From JACQFZ01 sp045810625 (lineage in GTDB: Bacteria; Pseudomonadota; Gammaproteobacteria; Acidiferrobacterales; Sulfurifustaceae): a stretch of 64,000 bases of DNA. The notes beneath the pieces were generated by a model. It was not told where the DNA came from. It was given only the letters and a program-made list of their open reading frames with translations, and made no database searches. The position numbers and the translations under genes were made by a program. The stretch spans positions 18,634 through 82,633 of the forward strand of contig JBJMVQ010000048.1 in the NCBI GenBank assembly GCA_045810625.1, given 5' to 3'. Below are positions 43,199 through 52,186 of the stretch, piece after piece (position 1 is the stretch's first letter; each line of letters begins with the position of its first letter).

Positions 43199-44380
43199 TC
43201 AGATGATTTTTTTGGCACGCAACTCCGCGATCGCCGCGGCGTCGTAGCCGAGCTCGCGCAAGATCTCGTCGGTATGCTCGCCTTTGTCGGGCGACGCGCT
43301 GCGCACCCGGCTCGGCGTGCGCGACAACCGTACCGGCTGCCCGACGATTTGTATCGGGCCGAGCTTCGCGTGTTGAACCGTCTGCGCGATGCCGAGATGG
43401 CGCACCTGCGGATCGGCGAATACCTGGTCGATCGTGAAAATCGGTCCGCACGGAACGCCCGCCTCGTTCAGCGTCGCGACCCACTCGGCCGTGGGCCGCG
43501 TCATCGTAATCGCCGCCAGCTCGCGATTGAGGCGCACGCGGTTCTTCGAGCGCAGCGCATCGGTCTTGAATTCGGGATCGGCGAGGAGCTGCTCGGCGCC
43601 AAGGGTCTTGCACAATCGCGTGAACATCACGTCGCCGGTTGCGGCGATGTTCAAGTGGCCGTCGGCGGTCGGAAATACGCCGGTCGGGATGCTGGTCGGA
43701 TGATCGTTGCCCGCCTGCTTCGGCACTTCGTGCTCGATGAGCCAGCGCGTCGCCTGAAAATCGAGCATGGAAATCTGCGCTTCGAGCAGCGACGATTGTA
43801 CCCACTGTCCCACACCCGACACTTCGCGTTCGAGGAGCGCGACGAGGATGCCCATCGCGCAGAAAATGCCGGCGCAAAGATCGGCGACCGGAATGCCGGC
43901 GCGCACCGGCCCCTGACCCGGCAGCCCGGTGATCGACATCAACCCGCCCATGCCCTGCGCGATCTGGTCGAAGCCCGGGCGATCGCGATAAGGCCCGTCC
44001 TGGCCGAAGCCCGAGATGCTGCCGTACACCAGACGTGGATTGACGGCACGCAAGCTTTCGTAATCGACGCCGAGCCGATACTTCACGTCGGGCCGGTAAT
44101 TTTCCACGACGACGTCGGCGTCGCGCACGAGCTTGTGCAGAATCGCAATGCCCTGCGGCGATTTCAAATTCAGTGTGAGGCTGCGCTTGTTGCGGTGCAG
44201 GTTCTGAAAATCGGGACCGTGGCGCGAGCCGCCGAGCGCTTCGTCGCCCTCGACGCCGGGCGGCGACTCGACTTTGATCACCCGTGCGCCCCAGTCCGCG
44301 AGCTGACGTACCGCGGTAGGACCGGCGCGTACGCGACTCAGGTCGATGACGGTGAATCGGGACAGCGGGCCTTCGGTCAT
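43199..44380 (-). CDS. CaiB/BaiF-type CoA transferase (family III)
   Basis: A 393-residue family III CoA transferase, which moves CoA between carboxylates. The N-terminus is GPLSRFTVIDLSRVRAGP, the glycine-rich and catalytic Asp region is NVENYRPDV / SGFGQDGPYRDRPGFD, and SLLEAQISMLDFQ follows. Full family length. It is upstream of the enoyl-CoA hydratase in one transcript. The region between its start and gntK (44381-44732) shows no gene. Confidence 0.93.
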   Translation of the reverse strand: MTEGPLSRFTVIDLSRVRAGPTAVRQLADWGARVIKVESPPGVEGDEALGGSRHGPDFQNLHRNKRSLTLNLKSPQGIAILHKLVRDADVVVENYRPDVKYRLGVDYESLRAVNPRLVYGSISGFGQDGPYRDRPGFDQIAQGMGGLMSITGLPGQGPVRAGIPVADLCAGIFCAMGILVALLEREVSGVGQWVQSSLLEAQISMLDFQATRWLIEHEVPKQAGNDHPTSIPTGVFPTADGHLNIAATGDVMFTRLCKTLGAEQLLADPEFKTDALRSKNRVRLNRELAAITMTRPTAEWVATLNEAGVPCGPIFTIDQVFADPQVRHLGIAQTVQHAKLGPIQIVGQPVRLSRTPSRVRSASPDKGEHTDEILRELGYDAAAIAELRAKKII

Positions 44381-44732
44381 TTTGGCGTCTCACAGCATCG
44401 GATTCGACACGGCGGCGGCAACCGCGCCAACACGCGGGCGCCTGATCCGCGTAGTTTGTCACAACTGCTGCCGGCTTTGTGCTCCCGCTCGGTTCATCGC
44501 GTCCGCGCTAGTGTCCTGTGGCCACGAATTAAATTTCGCCGTCGCTGCATGACGTCGAACACCTCGTATCGAATCGGCGCGGCTCATTCATTTTTGCGGC
44601 GACGACTTCTTGTACACTCGAGGCTAGCGGAGCACCAGCGCGTCCGGCGCCGGCGGCGGATTGTCGGATAGACGCGTGGATCAACGGCGCGCGATGCCAC
44701 GCTCATAAGAAGGGCCATTGCCGGAGAGATCG

Positions 44733-45227
44733 ATGAGCACGAAACCGCCGATTGTCATCGTGATGGGGCTCGCCGGCGCCGGCAAGAGTACGGTTGGAGC
44801 GGCGCTCGCGCGCGCGCTCCGCTGGCCGTTCATCGACGCCGACGATCTGCACCCGGCTGGAAACGTCGAGAAGATGCGTCGCGGGATCGCATTGACGGAG
44901 GCGGACCGCGCACCGTGGCTCGATCGCCTGCGCGCGCGCATCGACACGCTGCTTGCGGCCGAGCAGCCGGCGGTGGTCGCGTGCTCGGCGCTGCGTCGCG
45001 CGTACCGCGCATACTTGCGAGCGGACGCCGTGCGCTTTGTCTATCTCAAAGCCGATTACGAGTTGCTGCGCGCACGCCTCGAAGCGCGCAAACATCACTT
45101 CATGAATCCGACACTGCTCGGCAGTCAAGCAGCGCTCCTCGAAGAGCCGACCGATGCCGTCGTCGTCGATGCCGCGCTACCGGTCGAGGAAATCGTGCGA
45201 CATGTACGCGCGGCGCTCGCGATCTGA
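44733..45227 (+). CDS. gntK: Gluconokinase
   Basis: A 164-residue P-loop kinase that makes 6-phosphogluconate from gluconate and ATP. Walker A is MGLAGAGKST (14-23 region), followed by FIDADDLHPAGNVEKMRRG, LTEADRAPWLDRL and the CSALRRAYR motif, all typical of GntK. ATG 44733 has GGAGAG upstream. It stands alone, without gnt transport genes. Confidence 0.92.
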   Translation: MSTKPPIVIVMGLAGAGKSTVGAALARALRWPFIDADDLHPAGNVEKMRRGIALTEADRAPWLDRLRARIDTLLAAEQPAVVACSALRRAYRAYLRADAVRFVYLKADYELLRARLEARKHHFMNPTLLGSQAALLEEPTDAVVVDAALPVEEIVRHVRAALAI

Positions 45228-45245
45228 AGTCGGAGTTAAGAGCGT

Positions 45246-45437
45246 CAACCGCAGAGGACGCGGAGGACGCAGAGGAGGACAAAACGAAGAACTGCCAAGG
45301 AGGCAACAAACCAGCAAATTCAAAAAGGGAGGGGCGAACCGCCGCTTCAATTCATTTTTGAGATAAGGTTCCAGTTGTTTCCGGCTTTTAATTGTTTCTC
45401 TTGATTCCTCTGCGTCCTCCGCGTCCTCGGTGGTTAA
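45246..45437. repeat. MITE-like element with GAGGACGCGGAGGACGCAGA ends
   Basis: The left end (about 45249-45278) and right end (about 45407-45437) are inverted copies that share at least 22 matching bases around GAGGACGCGGAGGACGCAGA. About 130 bases lie between them. The unit has no gene; the minus-strand frame through it, beginning TTEDAEDAEE, is the well-known spurious translation of this repeat type. It sits between gntK and the broken chrA end. Confidence 0.65.
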
Positions 45438-45440
45438 CAA

Positions 45441-45713
45441 TCATAAGACGAAAAGCCGCAGCAGCCCCGCGGCGGCAGCGGCGGCGATAACCGCCATGAC
45501 GTGCAGGCGAAAACGCCAGAGCGCGACGAAGGCAGCGACGCCGATCGCCGCGGCGCACCATTCGAAATCCGTGCCGAAACCGTGCGGCCAGAACATGTGA
45601 TACGCGAAAAAAAAACGGCGAGGTTCAGGATGACACCCACCGCGGCCGCGGTGATGCCGGTCAGCGGCGCGATAAAGGTGAGGTTGTGCCGGGCGGGTGT
45701 GCGAAGTGTCGAT
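45441..45713 (-). pseudogene. Broken C-terminal end of a chromate transporter (ChrA)
   Basis: Frame one reads FIAPLTGITAAAVGVILNLAVFF, as in the last helices of ChrA, then goes off-frame at a run of nine T. A one-base shift restores YHMFWPHGFGTDFEWCAA and a hydrophobic tail ending LLRLFVL with a stop at 45441. No N-terminal part exists upstream. The MITE-like element directly follows the stop. The frameshift could be a sequencing error in the T-run, but the missing rest of the gene is not. Confidence 0.6.
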
Positions 45714-45889
45714 TAGCGATGCATCGCGCGCACGCGTTCGTCAGCCTCGGAAGAATGTCTTACCGGATTTCGCCGCACTGACGGCGTCGGCGCGGAATCA
45801 GGGTTCGAACTTATACGATACCAGGACGTGCCGGTATCGAACCATGGTTTTGTTTTTGCGACGATGCACGGCGCTCAGAGGAAGACCGC

Positions 45890-46591
45890 ATGTCATCTGT
45901 CGTCGAGTTGCACGACGCCGCGGTCGCGGCGGATATCTGCGACGTGCTGACGCACCATTCGGCACTGCGCGACGTCACGCACATCGAGCTTCGCGTCCGC
46001 GGCGGCGTGGCGCATGTAAGTGGCTGCGTCAGCTCGTGCGCGGAGCGCGATCTCCTGCGCGCGGTGATTGCGCGCGTGCGCGGCGTGCGTGCCGTATGGG
46101 ATTCGCTCGTCGTACCGCCGGGCGAGCCGCTGCGCGTGCTCGACGTCGGCTGCGGCAATCGCAAACAAATCCCGAACGCCATCGGCGTCGACTGTTTTCG
46201 TTTCGGCGCGGTCGACGTCGTCGCGCGCATCGAACGCGGCCTGCCGTTCGCGCCGGACGCGCTCGATCATGTCTACGCGATCCACTTTCTCGAGCACGTC
46301 GATGATCTCCTCGCAGTGATGAACGAGATCCACCGGGTGCTGAAGCCCGACGGCGTCCTGCATATCATGGTCCCGCACTGGCAATGCGTTAACGCCGTCG
46401 CCGACCCGACGCACCGCCATTTGTTCCATCGCCAGACGTTCAAGTTCTTCTGCCGACCCTATCCACGGCTGCATTCGTTCCGCCCGCTGGCCGTCGGCGA
46501 AACCGACGTCGATCTGTTCGCCGATCTGCAACCGATCAAGAACGGCGGCGCGGCCAACAGCGAGCAACAGCTCGCGCGCTTCTTTGACTGA
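45890..46591 (+). CDS. BON-like domain fused to a SAM-dependent methyltransferase
   Basis: A 233-residue two-domain protein. The first 75 residues resemble a BON fold (a small alpha/beta domain of periplasmic proteins): HIELRVRGGVAHVSGCVSS and VRGVRAVWDSLVV. The rest is a class I methyltransferase with motif I LRVLDVGCGNRKQIPNAIGVD and HFLEHVDDLLAVMNEIHRVLKPDG. There is no signal peptide, so it is cytoplasmic. ATG 45890 follows AGAGGAAG. The substrate is unknown. A BON-methyltransferase fusion is unusual. Confidence 0.8.
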   Translation: MSSVVELHDAAVAADICDVLTHHSALRDVTHIELRVRGGVAHVSGCVSSCAERDLLRAVIARVRGVRAVWDSLVVPPGEPLRVLDVGCGNRKQIPNAIGVDCFRFGAVDVVARIERGLPFAPDALDHVYAIHFLEHVDDLLAVMNEIHRVLKPDGVLHIMVPHWQCVNAVADPTHRHLFHRQTFKFFCRPYPRLHSFRPLAVGETDVDLFADLQPIKNGGAANSEQQLARFFD

Positions 46592-46662
46592 CCCGGATAA
46601 CTACTGGCGCGACTGCCGCGCGTCCTGATTGATCGCACGGCAGCGCACCTTTAGGGTGCCCC

Positions 46663-48336
46663 ATGCTTCCGCAGCCCTCGACGACGATCGACTGGCCGCG
46701 CCTCGTGCGCCAGGCCAAACGGCGCTTCGGCGTCACCGAATTCCGGCCCGGACAACGCGAGCTGATCACGGCCGTGATGACCGGACGCGACGCGCTCGGC
46801 ATCATGCCGACGGGCGCCGGCAAATCGCTCGCGTACCAACTGCCGGCATTGTTCCTGCCGCACGCCACCGTCGTCGTCTCGCCGCTCATCGCGCTTATGC
46901 AAGATCAACGAGAAAAGAGCGAAGACGCGCGCGTTGCAGCGGTCAGGATCGATTCCACACTCACGACGCGCGAATCCCGCGAGGCCGCCGATGAAATCGC
47001 CGAGGGCGAGGCGCGGATCATTTTCGTCACGCCGGAGCGCCTCGAAAATCCGGACTACGTGGATCTGCTCAACGCCGGCGGCGTATCGCTCCTCGTGATC
47101 GACGAAGCGCACTGCATCTCGCAGTGGGGGCACGACTTTCGTCCGGCGTATCTCTCGCTGCGCGACGCGGTACGCCGCCTCGGCCGGCCGCCGGTGCTCG
47201 CGCTGACCGCAACGGCAACGCCGGCCGTCGCGGCCGACATCGTGCGCGAGCTCGCGATCAAGGACGCGCTGGTCGTCAACACCGGTGCCAACCGGGAGAA
47301 TCTGATTTTCGAGGTCCGGCGCACGCCCACGGAGACGCTCAAGCGCGAAACGCTATTGCGCACGCTGCACGAGATCGACGGACCGGCCATCGTTTACGTC
47401 GCCACTGTCCGCGCCGCCGACGATCTCTGCCCGTGGCTCGTCGAGCGCGGCGTGGCCGCCGTGCGCTATCACGGCGAACTGAAACCGGCCGAACGGCACG
47501 AAGCGCAGCAGGGCTTCATGGACAATCGCTACCGCGCGGTCGTCGCGACCAAGGCGTTCGGGCTCGGTATCGACAAGCCGGACATCCGGCTCGTCGTGCA
47601 CTACCATTTCCCCGATTCGCCGGAAACGTACTATCAGGAAGCGGGCCGCGGCGGACGCGACGGCCGGCCCGCGCATGCGGTGCTGCTCTACCGGCTCGAA
47701 GACCGGCGGATTCAAACGTACTTTCTCGGCGGCAAATTTCCACGGCGCGAAGAATCGAAGCGCGTGTACGACGCCGTGAACGCCGCAGCCGCGGACGGGC
47801 GCGGGACGACGCTGCGCGATCTGGTCGTGCGTACCGGCTTGAGCGAACGACGCGTGAAAGTGATCGTCGCGCAGCTCGAACGCGCCGAAATCCTCGAACG
47901 CCGCGCGCGACGCCTGTGCCAGCGCCGCACTTTTCGCGACGCCGTGGAGCTCGAGGGCTTTCTGAACGAGTACGAGAATCGCTATGCCGCCGAGCGCCAG
48001 CGGCTCGAGTCGATGATGCGTTACGCGCAATCGACGCTCTGCCGCATGCGCTATCTACGCAACTATTTGGGCGACGTCACCGATGAGGATTGCGGCCACT
48101 GCGATAACTGCCGCAGCCGCGCTTCGCGCGCACGCCGCCCGCGTCGGGCGCGGACGCCGGCCGAACGCGCGGTGCGCAAGGCGATAAAATTCATCAAAGG
48201 TCAGCGCGTGCAGCACACGCGCTTCGGCGAAGGCGAGGTGCTCGAAGGCGGGGGTGACCGCTTTACCGTCGATTTTCCGCGGGTCGGCGTCAAACGCGTC
48301 CTCGCTTCTTACTTGAAAGCAGCGACGCGAAACTGA
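46663..48336 (+). CDS. RecQ-family ATP-dependent DNA helicase
   Basis: A 557-residue helicase. Motif I is MPTGAGKSLAYQLP, motif II is VIDEAHCISQWGHDFRP, motif III is LALTATATP, and motifs V/VI are VVATKAFGLGIDKPD and YYQEAGRGGRDGRPA. The RecQ zinc-binding C-terminal part (CRMRYLRNYLGD...CGHCDNC) is present but the HRDC domain is absent. It ends with a DUF3553-like module (QRVQHTRFGEGEVLEGGGDR). It differs from housekeeping RecQ in this tail, so it may be a second RecQ-like helicase. It converges on the low-complexity secreted gene. Confidence 0.9.
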   Translation: MLPQPSTTIDWPRLVRQAKRRFGVTEFRPGQRELITAVMTGRDALGIMPTGAGKSLAYQLPALFLPHATVVVSPLIALMQDQREKSEDARVAAVRIDSTLTTRESREAADEIAEGEARIIFVTPERLENPDYVDLLNAGGVSLLVIDEAHCISQWGHDFRPAYLSLRDAVRRLGRPPVLALTATATPAVAADIVRELAIKDALVVNTGANRENLIFEVRRTPTETLKRETLLRTLHEIDGPAIVYVATVRAADDLCPWLVERGVAAVRYHGELKPAERHEAQQGFMDNRYRAVVATKAFGLGIDKPDIRLVVHYHFPDSPETYYQEAGRGGRDGRPAHAVLLYRLEDRRIQTYFLGGKFPRREESKRVYDAVNAAAADGRGTTLRDLVVRTGLSERRVKVIVAQLERAEILERRARRLCQRRTFRDAVELEGFLNEYENRYAAERQRLESMMRYAQSTLCRMRYLRNYLGDVTDEDCGHCDNCRSRASRARRPRRARTPAERAVRKAIKFIKGQRVQHTRFGEGEVLEGGGDRFTVDFPRVGVKRVLASYLKAATRN

Positions 48337-48346
48337 TCCGCGACGA

Positions 48347-49234
48347 TTAACGGCTCGGACCCGCACCGGTGCCATTGAACGGCCGGTCGCCCGGCGTACT
48401 GAATGGCCTGTCTCCCGGCGTACTGAACGGTCGATCTCCCGAAGTGAAGCCGCCACTCGTCGTGCCGGTGCCCGTCCCCATGGACGGACCCGGCAACGTG
48501 CCGGTACTGCCCGCAGCGCCCGGATCGGTCGTCGCGCCGGGAGTGGTTCCCATAACGCCGCCGGGCATCGTCGTCCCCGGTGCGGTCCCGCCCGGAACCG
48601 TCCCGAGACTGCCGGGCGCGGTGGCCGCGGCCCCGCCGGGCGGTGTCGGCGTCACGCCGCTGGGCGCCGTCGTCCCCGGCGTCGTCCCCGGTGCGGTCCC
48701 GCCCGGAACCGTCCCGAGATTGCCGGGCGCGGTGCCCGCGGCCCCGCCGGGCGGTGTCGGCGTCACGCCGCTGGGCGCCGTACCGGTCACACCAGGCGCC
48801 GTGCTCCCGGCTGCGCCCGGTGTGGTGGTCGCCGCTGTACCGGGATCGCCGGTCGAACTACCCGGCAGCGTGCCTCCGCCCGGGGTCGTAGTCGCCGTAC
48901 CTCCCGGAACCGTTCCCGCTGCTCCGCCGGGGGTCGCGTTTCCCGCGGTACCGCTCGGCGGCGTTGGGGTGATGGTGACACCTCCGGGAGCCGGCAACGT
49001 CGTGCCCGGCGCGGTGCTTCCCGCAGCCGGTGGCGTTCCAGCTGTCCCCGGCATCACGGTTCCGGGCGACGTAGTTCCGGGCGAGGTGGCACCGCCCCCC
49101 GGACCGACAGCGCCCGCTCCACTCGTTCCACCGCCCGCACCGCCACCAACCGCTCCGCCAGCGCCGCCAGCCGCCATCGTTGCCGCCGAAATCAGGGACA
49201 GGGCAAACACGAAATTAATACCGAATCTGTTCAC
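48347..49234 (-). CDS. Low-complexity Pro/Gly/Thr-rich secreted protein
   Basis: A 295-residue protein with a signal peptide (FVFALSLISAATMAAG) and a mature part made almost only of Gly, Pro, Thr and Ala. It contains imperfect repeats, notably two copies of a unit around GVTPTPPGGAA, TVPGGTAPGT, and three copies of GDRPF(S/N) near the C-terminus. The GTG at 49234 is the likely start: AAGGAG lies six bases before it but abuts the ATG at 49240. No EF-hand is present, unlike the two neighbours on the same strand. Possibly an extracellular matrix or spacer protein. Confidence 0.7.
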   Translation of the reverse strand: MNRFGINFVFALSLISAATMAAGGAGGAVGGGAGGGTSGAGAVGPGGGATSPGTTSPGTVMPGTAGTPPAAGSTAPGTTLPAPGGVTITPTPPSGTAGNATPGGAAGTVPGGTATTTPGGGTLPGSSTGDPGTAATTTPGAAGSTAPGVTGTAPSGVTPTPPGGAAGTAPGNLGTVPGGTAPGTTPGTTAPSGVTPTPPGGAAATAPGSLGTVPGGTAPGTTMPGGVMGTTPGATTDPGAAGSTGTLPGPSMGTGTGTTSGGFTSGDRPFSTPGDRPFSTPGDRPFNGTGAGPSR

Positions 49235-49287
49235 GAACATCTCCTTGGTATTCCGCGGCGTCGCACGCCGACAGATTGCACGCACCG

Positions 49288-49788
49288 TCAGCGCGTTCCG
49301 CTTCCCGACGCACCGCTGGACGCCGGCGTCTCGGCGTTGCTACCGCTCGAACCGCTTGGCGATGAACCGCTATCACGGCGCTCGCGCGTGGCGGTTTCGA
49401 ACTCGGAATTGGAGATCCGACCGTCGCCGTCGGCGTCGATCAATCGAAAGTCCAAACCCGCCGCCTCGGCTTCGCTTTGATCGATGAATCCGTTGCTGTT
49501 GCGATCGATCGACTGAAACGTGGACGACGACGTTGTCGCAGAACCAGACGTGCCGGCCGTGCTACCACTGCTCCCCATGTTTTGCGTCGTGCCGCTCGCG
49601 GCCCCGGGTCGAGTGCCGGCGGCGCCGCCCGGCATGCTCGGATTCACACCCGACGGCGTCTCCGCTTGTTCCGTCGGTGCCGCTGCGTTTCCGCTGTTCG
49701 CACTCGCGCCCTGCGTATCCGCGGCGCCGCTCGCCGTCGCGGCGGCCGACAGCGCGAACACGCACACCATCCTCTGAGACCGCTTCAA
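49288..49788 (-). CDS. Secreted low-complexity protein with two EF-hands
   Basis: A 166-residue exported protein. The signal peptide begins at a TTG (49788, AAGGAG upstream) and reads KRSQRMVCVFALSAAATASG. A Gly/Ser/Thr/Ala-rich linker leads to two EF-hand loops, DRNSNGFIDQSE and DADGDGRISNSE, typical calcium sites. A Ser/Gly-rich tail follows. It is the middle of three similar minus-strand genes (48.3-50.5 kb). Probably a calcium-binding cell-surface or periplasmic protein. Confidence 0.75.
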   Translation of the reverse strand: MKRSQRMVCVFALSAAATASGAADTQGASANSGNAAAPTEQAETPSGVNPSMPGGAAGTRPGAASGTTQNMGSSGSTAGTSGSATTSSSTFQSIDRNSNGFIDQSEAEAAGLDFRLIDADGDGRISNSEFETATRERRDSGSSPSGSSGSNAETPASSGASGSGTR

Positions 49789-49870
49789 AAAGCGTCTCCT
49801 TGCATACTTGCCCAAAAGACGGCGACGCCGTTACTGCCGCACGTCGCCGTACCCTTGGCAAAAGGCTGCC

Positions 49871-50458
49871 TTAGCGGGTTCCGCCGGAACTACCGCCGGA
49901 GGTCGAGCCGCCGCTGCTGGATCCGCTGCTACCGGAGCTACCGGAACCCATGCTTCCGCTCGATGAGCCGCCGCTCGAGCTCGGGCTGGAGCTCGACCCG
50001 CTGCTCCCCGAGGAGCTGCTGCCGCCGCCCTTCTTCATCGCCGATTCGAACTCGGAACGCGAAATGCGCCCGTCGTTGTTGGTGTCGGCGCTCGAGAAGT
50101 CCATACCGGTCGCGGACGCTGCTTCCGTCTTGTCGAGATAGCCGTTCTTGTCCTTGTCCAACTGCGAGAACGCGCCGCTGCCGCCCGCTGCACCGCTGGT
50201 GCCGCCTGCGCCAGTGCTGCCACCCGCGCCGCTGCTGCTACCACCCGCACCCGTGCTGCTGCTGCCGGAGCTGCCGCCGGACGTGGAACCGCTGCTGCCG
50301 GAGCTACCGGAGCTGCCGCCCGACATCGAGCCGCTGCTGCCACCCGTCGCGCTCGAGCCCGAGCTTCCGCCGCCCGTCGACGAGCTACCCGCCGCGAACG
50401 CAGTTGCCGAGATCGCCGAGAACGCTAACGCTAAATAAAAAGCCTTGGTCCTTTTCAT
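49871..50458 (-). CDS. Secreted Ser/Gly-rich protein with two EF-hands
   Basis: A 195-residue exported protein. The signal peptide is MKRTKAFYLALAFSAISAT...FAAG. A first Ser/Gly block (about 25-95) precedes two EF-hand loops, DKDKNGYLDKTE and DTNNDGRISRSE, and a second Ser/Gly block ends the protein. ATG 50458 has GAGGAG upstream. The layout matches the gene at 49288 (linker, EF-hand pair, tail), so they are duplicates that diverged by repeat slippage. Confidence 0.78.
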   Translation of the reverse strand: MKRTKAFYLALAFSAISATAFAAGSSSTGGGSSGSSATGGSSGSMSGGSSGSSGSSGSTSGGSSGSSSTGAGGSSSGAGGSTGAGGTSGAAGGSGAFSQLDKDKNGYLDKTEAASATGMDFSSADTNNDGRISRSEFESAMKKGGGSSSSGSSGSSSSPSSSGGSSSGSMGSGSSGSSGSSSGGSTSGGSSGGTR

Positions 50459-50669
50459 GAAATGTCTCCTCGCCAGCGAAAGGCAAAAATCTCCTCCGTG
50501 TGGAAAATTACGCAACCGCTGGTCGCGCGTCCTTAGGGAGGGCCCCTAAACGCGGCTAGGAAAACGGTGGAGGAATCGAAAGGACGAAGCGATCGCCGTG
50601 CGTGCGGTAGGGAAGCAGCGCCCGACGATTCCGCGAGCGCCCACAATGTTCGTGCTACTCTTCCCGAAA

Positions 50670-52172
50670 CTACTCTTCCTGAAAGGCCTCTTCGCGCGTC
50701 TTGCGGATCGTTGGCAGCAGCACCACGACCAGCGCGAGCGCGGCAATCACGAGCAACGTCGCACTGATCGGCCGTTCGACGAACGTCATCGGATTTCCGC
50801 GCGAGAGCAACAATGCGCGGCGCAAATATTCCTCCATCATCGGGCCGAGAATAAAACCGAGCAGCATCGGCGCGGGCTCACAGTCGAGCTTGACGAAGAT
50901 GTAACCAAGCAGCCCGAAGAGCGCCATGAAATAAACGTCGAACTCGGTGTTGTTGAGGCTGAAGACGCCGATCGCGGTGAAAACGAGGATCGCCGGATAA
51001 AGCAGATGGTACGGCACCATGATGATGCGAACCCAGATGCCGACCAACGGCAGATTGAGAATCAGCAGAAAACAATTGCCGATCCACATCGACGTGATGA
51101 TGCCCCAGAACAGCGCCGGCTGTTCGGTGATGACCAGCGGCCCGGGCTGGATACCCTGAATGATCATGGCGCCGATCATCAGCGCCATAACCGGATTCGA
51201 CGGAATGCCGAGTGTCAGCATCGGGATGAACGAGGTCTGCGCGCCCGCGTTGTTGGCCGATTCCGGCGCCGCGACACCTTCGATGGCGCCTTTGCCGAAC
51301 TCTTTCGAATACTTCGAAACTTTTTTCTCGAGCGAGTACGCGGCGAACGCGCCCATGATCGAGCCGCTGCCCGGCAGTATGCCGACCGCCGAGCCGAGCG
51401 CGGTCCCGCGCAGAATCGGCGCGATCATCCGCTTCCAGTCTTCTTTGGTCGGCATTAGCTTCGTGATTTTTTTCGCAATGACCGAGCGCGTCTCCTCGCT
51501 CTCCAGATTGCGAATGATCTCGCCGAGCCCGAACATGCCCATCGCCACAGTCACGAATCCGATTCCATCCGCGAGCTGCGGCAAGTCGAAGGTGTAGCGC
51601 TGCGCGCCGGAATTGACGTCGGTGCCGACCAGACCGAGCAGCAGACCGAGCAGCACCATGCCGATCGCGTGCAGCAACGACCCATGCGCGAGCACGATGG
51701 AGGCCACGAGACCGAGCACCATCAACGAGAAATAGTCCGCCGGACCGAACTTGAGCGCGACGTCGGCGAGCGGCGGTGCGAACAGCGCGAGCAGCAGCGT
51801 CGCGACGGTACCGGCAAAGAACGAACCGATCGCCGCGGTCGCAAGCGCCGCGCCCGCGCGCCCCTGTCGCGCCATCTGGTAACCGTCCAAGGTCGTCACC
51901 ACCGACGATGCCTCTCCCGGCAAGTTCACCAGAATCGCGGTCGTCGAACCGCCGTACTGAGAACCGTAATAAATGCCGGCCAGCATGATCAGCGCCGACA
52001 CCGGCGGCAGCGTGAAGGTAATCGGCAGCAGCATGGCGATCGTCGCCGTCGGGCCGAGGCCGGGGAGGACGCCGATCAGCGTTCCGAGAAAAACGCCGAT
52101 GAGACAGTAGAAGAGATTGGTAAACGTTAACGCCGTTGCGAAACCAAGGCCGAGATGCTGGATGAGTTCCAT
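50670..52172 (-). CDS. tctA: Tripartite tricarboxylate transporter permease (TctA)
   Basis: A 500-residue membrane protein with about 12 helices. Family text: GVLPGLGPTATIAMLLPITF near the N-terminus, GIYYGSQYGGSTTAILVNLPGE and ILPGSGSIMGAFAAYSLEKK. It forms the channel of a citrate-type transporter with TctB and TctC encoded upstream on the same strand. It starts 14 bp after tctB. The upstream gap to the EF-hand gene (50459-50669) holds nothing clear. Confidence 0.95.
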   Translation of the reverse strand: MELIQHLGLGFATALTFTNLFYCLIGVFLGTLIGVLPGLGPTATIAMLLPITFTLPPVSALIMLAGIYYGSQYGGSTTAILVNLPGEASSVVTTLDGYQMARQGRAGAALATAAIGSFFAGTVATLLLALFAPPLADVALKFGPADYFSLMVLGLVASIVLAHGSLLHAIGMVLLGLLLGLVGTDVNSGAQRYTFDLPQLADGIGFVTVAMGMFGLGEIIRNLESEETRSVIAKKITKLMPTKEDWKRMIAPILRGTALGSAVGILPGSGSIMGAFAAYSLEKKVSKYSKEFGKGAIEGVAAPESANNAGAQTSFIPMLTLGIPSNPVMALMIGAMIIQGIQPGPLVITEQPALFWGIITSMWIGNCFLLILNLPLVGIWVRIIMVPYHLLYPAILVFTAIGVFSLNNTEFDVYFMALFGLLGYIFVKLDCEPAPMLLGFILGPMMEEYLRRALLLSRGNPMTFVERPISATLLVIAALALVVVLLPTIRKTREEAFQEE

Positions 52173-52186
52173 CGCGCCCTCGCTCG

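Noticed and set aside
45177..45440. Minus-strand frame beginning TTEDAEDAEE
   Set aside because: Spurious translation of a dispersed inverted-repeat element.
48369..49487. 372-residue plus-strand Pro/Val/Gly frame
   Set aside because: Mirror of the low-complexity minus-strand gene; no ribosome site or signal peptide of its own.
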